Positions 1-5,603 are shown, counted from the stretch's first letter. The stretch: 5,931 nt of DNA from Oscillospiraceae bacterium (GCA_902789835.1 CADAPN010000192.1:1-5931); one strand, 5' to 3'. Numbers and translations are program-made. The notes: a model not told the origin generated them from the sequence alone.

Positions 1-883
1 TAACGTTACCACCATGGCAAGCACCTGGCACACTGTGGCGACCAAGGATGTGCGCCTGCTGCAGTACCAGCTGAGCCAGGTCTTTGCCCTTCCGAAGGAG
101 TACACCTTCCTCAACTACCTGCGCTGCCACGATGACATCGGCTGGGGCCTCGACTATGGCTTCCTCAGCCGTTTCGGCATGGGCGAGGTGCCGCATAAGA
201 AATTCCTGAACGATTGCCTGACCGGACGCCTGCCGGGCAGCCCGAGCCGGGGAGAGCTCTACAACGACGATCCCCGCCTGGGCGACGCACGGCTCTGCGG
301 CACGACGGCCTCGCTCTGCGGTGTGGAGGCGGCGCGCTATGAGAAGGATGAGGAAAAGCTCGCCTGGGCCCTGCGCCTGGACATCAGCCTGCATGCCTAC
401 ATGTTCACGCTCAGCGGCATCCCCGTGCTCTACAGCGGAGACGAGATCGCCCAGGAAAACGACTATACCTACCACGATGACCCGGACAAGGCGGCCGACA
501 GCCGCTACCTGCACCGGGGGAGCATGAACTGGGCGGCGGCGAAGCTTCGCCACGACCCGGCCACGCCGGAGGGACAGATCTTCACCGCGCTGCGTGCGCT
601 GGAGACCCTTCGGGATGCCCACCGCGTCTTTGACAGCCGGGCCGACGTCTGGCTGCTCCGGACCGGGGACAACGCCGTCCTCGGCATCGGGCGCTATCAT
701 CAGGGAGAGAAGCTGCTGGCCCTCTTCAACTTTGCCGAGGGAGAGCGGCGGGTCTCAATCGATGAACTGGGTGAATACCGTGACCTGCTGACCGGGCAGG
801 CGGTAGATAAATGGAATCTCACGCTCCTGCCGGGCGGCTTCCTGTGGCTGCTCTGCGACTTCGATGAAGAGAACGGGAAATAA
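1..883 (+). CDS. Amylosucrase-type GH13 sucrose enzyme, C-terminal part (5' end cut by window)
   Basis: This is the C-terminal ~293 residues of a GH13 glycoside hydrolase of the amylosucrase/sucrose hydrolase type; full members are about 600-650 residues. The reading frame is open to the window edge (first full codon at base 2) and reads NVTTM before the ATG at 14. That ATG has no ribosome binding site and lies inside the catalytic barrel, so it is not the start. Visible motifs, numbered from that ATG, are LRCHDDIGW at 36-44 and GIPVLYSGDE at 135-144. H39-D40 match the conserved region IV His and transition-state Asp. The DSRYLHR motif at 162-168 matches the pocket Arg of amylosucrases, which with the second Asp of HDD recognises sucrose. 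A beta-sandwich C-terminal domain follows, from about 215 on. The nucleophile Asp and acid/base Glu lie upstream, unseen. The enzyme is expected to split sucrose, adding glucose to an alpha-glucan (or to water) and releasing fructose. The fructokinase 26 nt downstream supports this. Whether it polymerises or hydrolyses cannot be told from this half. Confidence 0.88.
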   Translation, partial: NVTTMASTWHTVATKDVRLLQYQLSQVFALPKEYTFLNYLRCHDDIGWGLDYGFLSRFGMGEVPHKKFLNDCLTGRLPGSPSRGELYNDDPRLGDARLCGTTASLCGVEAARYEKDEEKLAWALRLDISLHAYMFTLSGIPVLYSGDEIAQENDYTYHDDPDKAADSRYLHRGSMNWAAAKLRHDPATPEGQIFTALRALETLRDAHRVFDSRADVWLLRTGDNAVLGIGRYHQGEKLLALFNFAEGERRVSIDELGEYRDLLTGQAVDKWNLTLLPGGFLWLLCDFDEENGK

Positions 884-891
884 GGATCATA

Positions 892-898
892 GAGAGGA
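892..898 (+). promoter_or_regulatory. Ribosome binding site of the fructokinase gene
   Basis: GAGAGGA lies 11 nt before the ATG at 910, in the 26-nt gap after the amylosucrase stop codon. The spacing is slightly long. I see no promoter in the gap, so the two genes are probably cotranscribed. Confidence 0.55.
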
Positions 899-909
899 CG
901 GAAACGACG

Positions 910-1872
910 ATGAAGAAATATGATGTTGTGGCGCTGGGAGAACTGCTGGTCGACTTTACCCGGAACGGGGAGAGCACTCAGGGAAATCCTCTGTTTGAGG
1001 CAAACCCCGGCGGAGCCCCGGCAAATGTCCTGGCCATGCTGCAGAAGCTTGGAAAAAAGACCGCCTTCATCGGCAAGGTGGGGCAGGACGGCTTTGGAAA
1101 TCTTCTCTCGGAAACGGTGCGGAAGGCCGGTATTGACATCAGCGGCCTGAAACGCGACCCGGAGATTCCGACGACCCTGGCGATTGTCAACACCTTCCCA
1201 AACGGCGACCGGGACTTCAGCTTCTATCGGAAGCCGGGTGCGGACCTGCTGCTCCGGGCGGATGAACTGGACGAAAAGCTGCTGAAGACCTGTCGGATCT
1301 TCCACTTCGGCACGCTGTCCCTGACGGATGAACCCTGCCGCAGTGCCACGATCCGGGCGCTGGAACTGGCCCGCGAGGCAGGGGCGCTGATCTCCTTTGA
1401 TCCGAACTGGCGCCCGCCCCTCTGGCCGAGCGAAGAAGCGGCGAAGGAGCAGATCGCCTGGGGCCTCGGTCAGTGCGACATCCTGAAAATCGCGGACAAT
1501 GAAATCCTGTTTATGACCGGCGAAGAGGACTTTGACCGGGCCGCTGCGGCGCTGAAGGAGCGGTATCCGAACATCCGCCTCCTGAACGTGACCGCGGGCG
1601 GGGACGGAAGCCACTCCTACTACGGCGGGGATCGGGTCTTTGAACCGGCCTGCAAGCTGGGCGGAGTCATCGAGACCACCGGAGCGGGAGACACCTTCTG
1701 CGCCTGCGTGCTGAACTACGTCCTGGAGCACGGACTGGAGGATCTGCGCGAAGAAAACCTGCATGAGATGCTGCGCTTTGCCAATACCGCGGCCTACATC
1801 GTCACCACCCGCAAGGGGGCGATCCGCTCCATGCCGGAGCCGGAGGAAGTTGCGGCGATCCTGAACCGCTGA
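910..1872 (+). CDS. scrK: Fructokinase, PfkB/ribokinase family
   Basis: A complete 320-residue sugar kinase, the usual length for bacterial PfkB-type fructokinases. The N-terminus (DVVALGELLVDF) opens the Rossmann-like domain. The first PfkB signature, GGAPANVLAMLQKLG, runs from residue 34 to 48 and continues to about 58. DPNWRPPLW at 164-172 is typical of the ScrK-type fructokinase group. The second signature, TTGAGDTF at about 256-263, supplies the anion-hole GAG and the catalytic base D261. The expected reaction is ATP + D-fructose to fructose 6-phosphate in the cytosol. The gene follows the amylosucrase by 26 nt on the same strand. This fits an enzyme that captures fructose released from sucrose and feeds it to glycolysis, and a terminator closes the pair. 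The family also holds 2-keto-3-deoxygluconate and other sugar kinases, so the substrate rests on the motif pattern plus the neighbour. The symbol scrK is used by analogy. Confidence 0.9.
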   Translation: MKKYDVVALGELLVDFTRNGESTQGNPLFEANPGGAPANVLAMLQKLGKKTAFIGKVGQDGFGNLLSETVRKAGIDISGLKRDPEIPTTLAIVNTFPNGDRDFSFYRKPGADLLLRADELDEKLLKTCRIFHFGTLSLTDEPCRSATIRALELAREAGALISFDPNWRPPLWPSEEAAKEQIAWGLGQCDILKIADNEILFMTGEEDFDRAAAALKERYPNIRLLNVTAGGDGSHSYYGGDRVFEPACKLGGVIETTGAGDTFCACVLNYVLEHGLEDLREENLHEMLRFANTAAYIVTTRKGAIRSMPEPEEVAAILNR

Positions 1873-1895
1873 GCGGGAGAGACAGACCCGGCAGT

Positions 1896-1920
1896 GCGGT
1901 AAGGACACCGCCGGTACCGC
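1896..1920. other. Two mutually exclusive small hairpins downstream of the fructokinase gene
   Basis: GCGGTA at 1896-1901 can pair with TACCGC at 1915-1920 (13-nt loop). Alternatively GCGGT at 1896-1900 can pair with ACCGC at 1907-1911 (6-nt loop). There is no T-run after either, so neither is a terminator. They sit in the 3' untranslated region ahead of the real terminator and may only reflect local GC-rich sequence. Confidence 0.3.
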
Positions 1921-1948
1921 GAAAGCCCGACCGGCGTCATGAGAACAG

Positions 1949-1988
1949 AAAAGAGATCCCAACCGTTTACACGGAAGGGATCTCTTTT
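1949..1988. terminator. Bidirectional intrinsic terminator between fructokinase and GDPD genes
   Basis: AAAAGAGATCCC (1949-1960) and GGGATCTCTTTT (1977-1988) form a perfect 12-bp stem. Within the 16-nt loop, CCGT (1963-1966) and ACGG (1971-1974) form a further 4-bp stem around a TTAC loop, so the whole element is one long hairpin with an AA/AA internal bulge. The A-run and T-run at the base provide a U-tract in either direction. It lies 76 nt after the fructokinase stop and about 36 nt after the GDPD stop, and suits the convergent gene pair. Confidence 0.9.
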
Positions 1989-2024
1989 GCACAATATGCC
2001 CTTTTGGCTGATCGGGGACTTGTT

Positions 2025-2765
2025 TCAGGCTTTCTTCGCGGCCAGCCACGCCATCGGCACGCTGGGGAAGTTCGTGATGATGCCTTCCACATCCCAGGCG
2101 TAGAGCTTTTCAAGGCCGGCCATGTCGTTCACGGTCCAGACGTTGATCTTGACGCCGTGGGCCTTGCAGTCGGCGACGTTTTCATCATTCAGCGCGGCAA
2201 TCGGCGGGTGATAGCAGTGGAAGCCTGCGGCCTCGCAGTATGCACCCGGGTAAACCTTGACCCCGCTCTCGTGCTCAACCAGGGCGCCGAGCTCGACCTC
2301 CGACGGAAGAATGCTCTTCATCCTGGTCAGACTGAAATGGTTGAAAGAGGAGAACAGGACTTTCTTCTCCAGACCGTACTTCACCACCGTGTCCCAGGTC
2401 TGCTGTTCGATCCCGGGATAATAGGTGTTGTCCGTCTTGATCTCGATGTTGGTGAAAAGGTCCTGACCGGCTGCCCATTCACAGTACTCCTCAAAGGCGG
2501 GAATCTTTTCCGGGGCGTATTTGTCCTTCCAGAGCTTTGCGGCATTGAGCGTTCTCAGTTCCGCATAGCTCATGTCACAGATGCGTCCGGTGCCGTCGGT
2601 GGTGCGGTCGACGCGCTCGTCATGGTGGACGACCAGGACGCCGTCGCGTGTCATATGGACATCAAGCTCAATTCCGTCGGTGCCGACTTCGGCAGCTTTG
2701 CGGAAGGAGAGCATGGTGTTTTCCGGGTAGGCGCCGCTGTAGCCGCGGTGTGCCATTACTTTCAT
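2025..2765 (-). CDS. Glycerophosphodiester phosphodiesterase (GDPD), cytosolic UgpQ-like
   Basis: A complete 246-residue GDPD-family enzyme, the usual length of the single-domain cytosolic form, with no signal peptide or membrane helices. It is expected to hydrolyse glycerophosphodiesters from phospholipid turnover to sn-glycerol 3-phosphate and an alcohol, using a divalent metal. The barrel starts at once with HRGYSGAYPENT (6-17, catalytic H6, metal ligand E15 region). IELDVHMTRDG (32-42) follows, with metal ligands E33 and D35. VVHHDE (45-50) contains the second catalytic His, H48, and NIEIK (106-110) contributes E108 and K110. VNVWTVN-like (KINVWTVN) and GIITNFP close the barrel, as in the family. 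An AAAGGAGA ribosome binding site fixes the start. The gene stands alone with its own promoter candidate at 2842-2868 and a terminator behind it. Its neighbours are not phosphate or glycerol genes, so its physiological substrate is not indicated. Confidence 0.93.
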   Translation of the reverse strand: MKVMAHRGYSGAYPENTMLSFRKAAEVGTDGIELDVHMTRDGVLVVHHDERVDRTTDGTGRICDMSYAELRTLNAAKLWKDKYAPEKIPAFEEYCEWAAGQDLFTNIEIKTDNTYYPGIEQQTWDTVVKYGLEKKVLFSSFNHFSLTRMKSILPSEVELGALVEHESGVKVYPGAYCEAAGFHCYHPPIAALNDENVADCKAHGVKINVWTVNDMAGLEKLYAWDVEGIITNFPSVPMAWLAAKKA

Positions 2766-2774
2766 TCTGATGAA

Positions 2775-2782
2775 TCTCCTTT
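2775..2782 (-). promoter_or_regulatory. Ribosome binding site of the GDPD gene
   Basis: On the - strand AAAGGAGA lies 9 nt before the ATG at 2765. This strong match to the anti-Shine-Dalgarno sequence decides the start. Confidence 0.85.
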
Positions 2783-2810
2783 AAATAAATCAGTAGATCA
2801 GGTTTCTTCT

Positions 2811-2827
2811 TCTGAAGTTTATTCAGA
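2811..2827. repeat. Inverted repeat in the GDPD leader (TCTGAA-N5-TTCAGA)
   Basis: TCTGAA at 2811-2816 and TTCAGA at 2822-2827 are perfect inverted repeats around GTTTA. If the promoter call next to it is right, the repeat lies about 8-24 nt inside the GDPD transcript. It could be an operator or a weak leader hairpin. A 6-bp repeat in AT-rich DNA can arise by chance. Confidence 0.35.
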
Positions 2828-2841
2828 TGGATACTCCAAGT

Positions 2842-2868
2842 ATTATCACACAACGGGGCTCAAGTCAA
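2842..2868 (-). promoter_or_regulatory. Candidate sigma-70/sigma-A promoter for the GDPD gene
   Basis: On the - strand TTGACT (2868-2863, -35, five of six consensus bases) is followed after 15 nt by GATAAT (2847-2842, -10, five of six). The -10 is preceded by TGT, making an extended -10 (TGTGATAAT), which tolerates the short spacer. TAATAC two bases later gives a 17-nt spacer but a poorer -10. The expected start of transcription is near 2835, leaving a leader of about 70 nt. Confidence 0.65.
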
Positions 2869-2949
2869 GAAATGGCAAGAATCTGACAAGGGATTTCACG
2901 GAAAACCGTTTAATTACAGCTTGTTAATCTATTTTTGGTGATAATGATG

Positions 2950-2959
2950 ATTGCGCAAT
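2950..2959. promoter_or_regulatory. 10-bp palindrome overlapping the -35 box (possible operator)
   Basis: ATTGCGCAAT is a perfect 10-bp palindrome. It contains the whole proposed -35 hexamer TTGCGC of the YcxB-like gene's promoter. A dimeric regulator bound here would block RNA polymerase. No regulator gene is in the window and no family can be named from this site. Confidence 0.4.
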
Positions 2960-2979
2960 ACATTGTTACATGGTTTAAT
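2951..2979 (+). promoter_or_regulatory. Candidate promoter of the YcxB-like gene
   Basis: TTGCGC (2951-2956) and TTTAAT (2974-2979, five of six consensus bases) are separated by exactly 17 nt. The -10 is extended by TGG just before it (TGGTTTAAT). The start of transcription would be near 2986, about 50 nt before the ATG. This and the GDPD promoter point away from each other across the AT-rich gap. Confidence 0.6.
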
Positions 2980-3024
2980 CTAAACTGTTATTCTGGCAAC
3001 ATCGGCAGTACCGCCGCGCCGAGG

Positions 3025-3031
3025 AAAGGAG
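3025..3031 (+). promoter_or_regulatory. Ribosome binding site of the YcxB-like gene
   Basis: AAAGGAG lies 6 nt before the ATG at 3038, favouring this start over the second Met (residue 8), which has no such site. Confidence 0.85.
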
Positions 3032-3037
3032 CCCGGA

Positions 3038-3625
3038 ATGCTTCAGTATGACATCACCATGGAACACAACGAGGACAGCCTCGTTGCCCTGTCCCACATG
3101 CAGTATGATCTCTTCTGCACAAGAAACTTCATCGCCCGCAACCTTCTGAGCCTTGCGGCCATCGCCGTCGGGGCGATGTATTTCAGCCGCTTCTGGGGAA
3201 TCGCCTTGGTGGCCTACGGCGCCTATCTCATGACCAGCACCTACAGCGCCTCCAACCACACGGCGAAGAAGCTGACCGAGGCCATTAAGGCATCGGGAAA
3301 AGGCTTTCCCTCCTCCCGCTATTGCTTCACCGACAAGGGGATCGAGATTACCTTCCATCCGGGGAAACCGGACGAGGAAAAGCTGACCCCGGTGGGCTAC
3401 GGTGAGATTCTCAAGATGGGCGAGGATCTGAACTTCTTCTACCTCTTCCCGACGCCGAACGGGGGATACTGTATCCCGAAGACCGCCCTGGGGGAGAAAC
3501 AAAAGGACTTCGTTTCGTTTGTGGAGTGGAAAACCGGAAAGAAATTCTACCGCCGGCGTCCGTCCCTGTTCCAGCGAATTCGGGACTGGCTCCGGGAACG
3601 CAACAGCGAGCCGAAGCACCTCTGA
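3038..3625 (+). CDS. YcxB-like two-helix membrane protein of unknown function
   Basis: A 195-residue protein with a short N-terminal segment (1-30), then two hydrophobic stretches at about 32-50 and 52-68. These are separated by a tight turn (SRFWG) and form a helical hairpin. The rest (about 75-165) is soluble and has the pattern of YcxB-like proteins: a segment like RYCFTDKGIEI, a mid segment like VGYGEILKMGEDLNFFYLF, then a YCIPKTAL motif and an FVSFVEWKTG helix. Together these suggest a PH-like beta domain after a membrane hairpin. The C-terminus (170-195) is strongly basic (RRRPSLFQRIRDWLRER). No enzyme motif is visible and the role of this family is not established. It appears to be a single-gene unit, with its own promoter candidate, ribosome binding site and terminator. 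The family call is from pattern memory and is likely but not certain; that it is a real gene is clear. Confidence 0.72.
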   Translation: MLQYDITMEHNEDSLVALSHMQYDLFCTRNFIARNLLSLAAIAVGAMYFSRFWGIALVAYGAYLMTSTYSASNHTAKKLTEAIKASGKGFPSSRYCFTDKGIEITFHPGKPDEEKLTPVGYGEILKMGEDLNFFYLFPTPNGGYCIPKTALGEKQKDFVSFVEWKTGKKFYRRRPSLFQRIRDWLRERNSEPKHL

Positions 3626-3634
3626 AGAGAAAAG

Positions 3635-3660
3635 AACACCCCGCCGAAAGGCGGGGTGTT
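3635..3660. terminator. Intrinsic terminator shared by the YcxB-like gene and the TRAP operon
   Basis: AACACCCCGCC (3635-3645) and GGCGGGGTGTT (3650-3660) form a perfect 11-bp GC-rich stem closed by a GAAA tetraloop. On the + strand the tail TTGCTTATT is moderately T-rich. On the - strand the stem is followed by CTTTTCTCTTC, a better U-tract. It lies 9 nt after the YcxB-like stop and 26 nt after the dctM stop, so it probably serves both convergent units. Confidence 0.9.
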
Positions 3661-3686
3661 GCTTATTATGTGCATGCACCGAAAAA

Positions 3687-4925
3687 CTAGAAGTTCACCA
3701 GGTTGCCGCTCGCCGTGCCGTAGACCAGGTCGGGAACGATGGTGACCAGCCAGGGCACAAAGGTGATGAGCAGCAGCACGAGGAAGAGGCATATGATGAA
3801 TGGCCAGACTTCCTTGATAAAGGCGCTGATCTTGCAGCCGGTGATGCCGCAGGTCGTGAACATCATGGAACCGAAGGGAGGCGTGATGCCGCCGATCGTC
3901 GCGATCATCAGCGCGGCGCCGCCTTCGAGGAACATGCCCATGATCAGCAGAACCACGTTCACCAGCATCAGGAACACGTAGCGGTTGGTGGTCAGGTTGG
4001 TGATGGAGCTCGCGACAATCTTCGGCAGGTTAATCATGCTCATGTACTGGCCGAAGGTGCTGGCCGAGACCATGATCAGCACGACGCTGGAGGTGCCGGC
4101 GATGGTGTCGAGCATGATGGAGATAAAGTGCTTGCGGAAGCTGAGCTGCCGGTACACGAACTTGCCGATGATGAAGCAGTACAGCACCGCCACCGCGCCG
4201 CCTTCGGCCGGCGTAAACAGACCGAAGCGCATACCGAGGATGATGCCGAAGGGGAAGAACAGACCCCAGAAGGAGATGAACGCCTGCTTCAGCACCGTCG
4301 TGATGGGCGGGAACTTGTCACGCGTGGTGGGATAGTTTCTCTTGTGCGCGATGATGGTCACAACGATCATCATCGAGATGCTCATCAGAATGCCGGGGAC
4401 GTAGCCTGCCGCGAAGATACGACCGAGGGAGGCCTGGGCGATCAGCGAGTAGACGATCAGGTTGACTCCGGGAGGAATGACCGGGGTGGCCGCCGATGAG
4501 GCCGCGGTGATGGCGGCGGAGAAGGCCTTGGAGTATCCGCGCTTTTCCATCTCCGGGACCAGCATCTTGGACTGCATGGCGCAGTCGGCGTTGGCCGAGC
4601 CCGAGCAGCCGCCCATCAGCATGCTCAGCAGCACATTGACCTGGGCAAGGCCGCCCTTCATGTGACCGGTCACGCATTCACAGAAGTCCATCATCTTGTC
4701 GCTGATGCCGCCGTAGTTCATGACCGAGCCGGACATGACGAAGAAGGGGATTGCCAGCATGGAGAAGGACCCGGTGGAATTCATGACCTTCTGGAGAATG
4801 GTCCAGGGCTGAACCGTGGTGTTGATGAACAGGAAGTAGAAGAAGGTGGAGCCGAAGAGCGCATAGACGATCGGCATGAGGATGAAGACCAGGAAGATCG
4901 GAATCAGATTGGTAAAGGTCAGCAT
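3687..4925 (-). CDS. dctM: TRAP transporter large permease (DctM family), with apparent internal deletion
   Basis: A 412-residue polytopic membrane protein, the transport channel of a TRAP system that moves a substrate handed over by DctP using an ion (usually sodium) gradient. First-repeat motifs are intact: FSMLAIPFFVMSG (53-65), GGCSGSANAD (105-114, the conserved SGSA loop), LVPEM (122-126) and PVIPPG (148-153). Mid-protein GLFTPAEGGAVAVLY (235-249) is also present. In the second repeat GMFLEGGAALMI (330-341) runs after only two residues (A342, T343) into IGGITPPFG (344-352). Family members usually have about 28 residues there, including a P-x-L-x-P helix and a GxDPxxFG segment, so about 26 residues appear to be missing in frame. 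The start overlaps the dctQ stop by one base (TGATG), with AAGGAGGAG 7 nt ahead of the ATG, so translation is probably coupled. Whether this shortened permease still works is uncertain. Confidence 0.92.
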   Translation of the reverse strand: MLTFTNLIPIFLVFILMPIVYALFGSTFFYFLFINTTVQPWTILQKVMNSTGSFSMLAIPFFVMSGSVMNYGGISDKMMDFCECVTGHMKGGLAQVNVLLSMLMGGCSGSANADCAMQSKMLVPEMEKRGYSKAFSAAITAASSAATPVIPPGVNLIVYSLIAQASLGRIFAAGYVPGILMSISMMIVVTIIAHKRNYPTTRDKFPPITTVLKQAFISFWGLFFPFGIILGMRFGLFTPAEGGAVAVLYCFIIGKFVYRQLSFRKHFISIMLDTIAGTSSVVLIMVSASTFGQYMSMINLPKIVASSITNLTTNRYVFLMLVNVVLLIMGMFLEGGAALMIATIGGITPPFGSMMFTTCGITGCKISAFIKEVWPFIICLFLVLLLITFVPWLVTIVPDLVYGTASGNLVNF

Positions 4926-5518
4926 CAGTAGGCTCCTCCTTCCTCGACGATTTTTTCAGACTCTTCCTGGGGCTTTGCCTTAATGAGGTGCAGGCGGTCG
5001 CGCAGGAAGAAGTAGATTGCATAAATCAGTGAGAGACCGAAGCCGAGCGGAACGGCAATGCCGGTGTACCATTTGGGGATACGGAGCGTGTCGGTGTAGG
5101 TATATTTGATCTGCCCGACGTATTTCAGCGCGCCTTCCACCCACTCGAAGACAATGCCGCGCTTCCAGATCAGCGCACAGACATACTGCGCACTGATGTA
5201 GGTCAGCAGAATCAGAATCAGAATCTGCAGAATATCCATGACAAACTCGATGATGTTCCGGGCTTTGCCGTGGATGAGGTTGATCACAATGTCAACGCCC
5301 AGGTGCGCATGCTTGCGGTGGGCATAGGCGCTGCCCATAAAGACGGTCCAGATGAAGAGGCTGGTCACCACTTCATCGGTCCACTTGATGGGGTTGTTCA
5401 GAAAATAGCGAAAAATGACGTTGGCATTGACGAGAATCACGCAGATCGTCAGCGTCACGCCGCAGATGACCGCGTCAAGGTTGGTCATAATCCGCTTAAA
5501 AAGAGGTTTCTTTTTCAT
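4925..5518 (-). CDS. dctQ: TRAP transporter small permease (DctQ family)
   Basis: A 197-residue membrane protein, the small subunit that pairs with DctM in TRAP transporters. A basic N-terminus (MKKKPLFKR) is followed by four hydrophobic segments at about 15-36, 50-66, 91-117 and 152-172. The family signature is clear: RY at 37-38, W46-x-D48-E49, W57 and GSA at 62-64, then H70-x-H72-x-x-V-D before the third helix. Between helices 3 and 4 lies a 30-plus-residue segment (118-150) ending in RIPKWY. This seems longer than in many DctQ proteins and may explain the length above the usual 160-180. The start is chosen at the ATG at 5518. A TTG two codons upstream (5524) directly follows an in-frame TGA and is the longest possible start. 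Neither has a good Shine-Dalgarno site; only AAAGAAAG (5537-5544) lies nearby. It sits between dctP and dctM on the same strand. Confidence 0.93.
   Translation of the reverse strand: MKKKPLFKRIMTNLDAVICGVTLTICVILVNANVIFRYFLNNPIKWTDEVVTSLFIWTVFMGSAYAHRKHAHLGVDIVINLIHGKARNIIEFVMDILQILILILLTYISAQYVCALIWKRGIVFEWVEGALKYVGQIKYTYTDTLRIPKWYTGIAVPLGFGLSLIYAIYFFLRDRLHLIKAKPQEESEKIVEEGGAY
4933..4941 (-). promoter_or_regulatory. Ribosome binding site of dctM inside the end of dctQ
   Basis: On the - strand AAGGAGGAG lies 7 nt before the dctM ATG at 4925, within the last codons of dctQ. It is much stronger than anything seen in front of dctQ. Confidence 0.85.
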
Positions 5519-5575
5519 AGGCAATCACATAATCTGCTTTCTTTACAGAATCATAACAGGGGCTAATACCCGACA

Positions 5576-5603
5576 TGGACTGCCCGGAAAACCGGGCAGT
5601 CCA
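5576..5603. ncRNA. Intercistronic hairpin between dctP and dctQ
   Basis: TGGACTGCCCGG (5576-5587) and CCGGGCAGTCCA (5592-5603) form a perfect 12-bp stem with a 4-nt loop (AAAA on the + strand, UUUU in the - strand transcript). In the operon direction the stem is followed by CATGTCGGG rather than a U-run, so it is not a classic intrinsic terminator. It lies about 40 nt after the dctP stop and 57 nt before the dctQ ATG. The likely role is to protect the 3' end of dctP mRNA or to lower dctQM expression relative to dctP. It is an RNA structure within the message, not an independent RNA gene. Confidence 0.75.

Noticed and set aside
14..16. ATG at 14 as the start of a short GH13 protein
   Set aside because: No Shine-Dalgarno site precedes it, the frame is open to the window edge, and a start here would omit the catalytic nucleophile and acid/base. 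It is an internal Met of a longer gene.
700..2049. 449-residue open frame on the - strand opposite the fructokinase gene
   Set aside because: It lies fully antisense to a clear PfkB kinase and runs through the terminator. Its translation is rich in Arg, Gln and Pro with no family motif, as expected from a GC-rich shadow frame.
2898..2909. ACGG-AAAA-CCGT as an operator or hairpin
   Set aside because: Only a 4-bp inverted repeat in a non-coding gap. It is too short to stand out from chance.
2004..2927. 307-residue open frame on the + strand opposite the GDPD gene
   Set aside because: It is antisense to a well-supported GDPD gene with its own ribosome binding site, and begins inside the region after the terminator without one. 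The translation has no recognisable domain.
2975..3679. 234-residue - strand open frame opposite the YcxB-like gene
   Set aside because: It crosses the terminator and the whole YcxB-like gene in antisense and shows no motif. The + strand gene has a promoter, a ribosome binding site and membrane helices.
3519..4499. 326-residue + strand open frame rich in Asp, His and Glu opposite dctM
   Set aside because: The odd acidic and His-rich composition is the mirror of hydrophobic codons in a membrane protein gene. It starts inside the YcxB-like gene and crosses the terminator.
5576..5603. The dctP-dctQ hairpin as a true intrinsic terminator
   Set aside because: No run of U follows the stem in the operon direction, and the downstream dctQM genes show no separate promoter that I can recognise.
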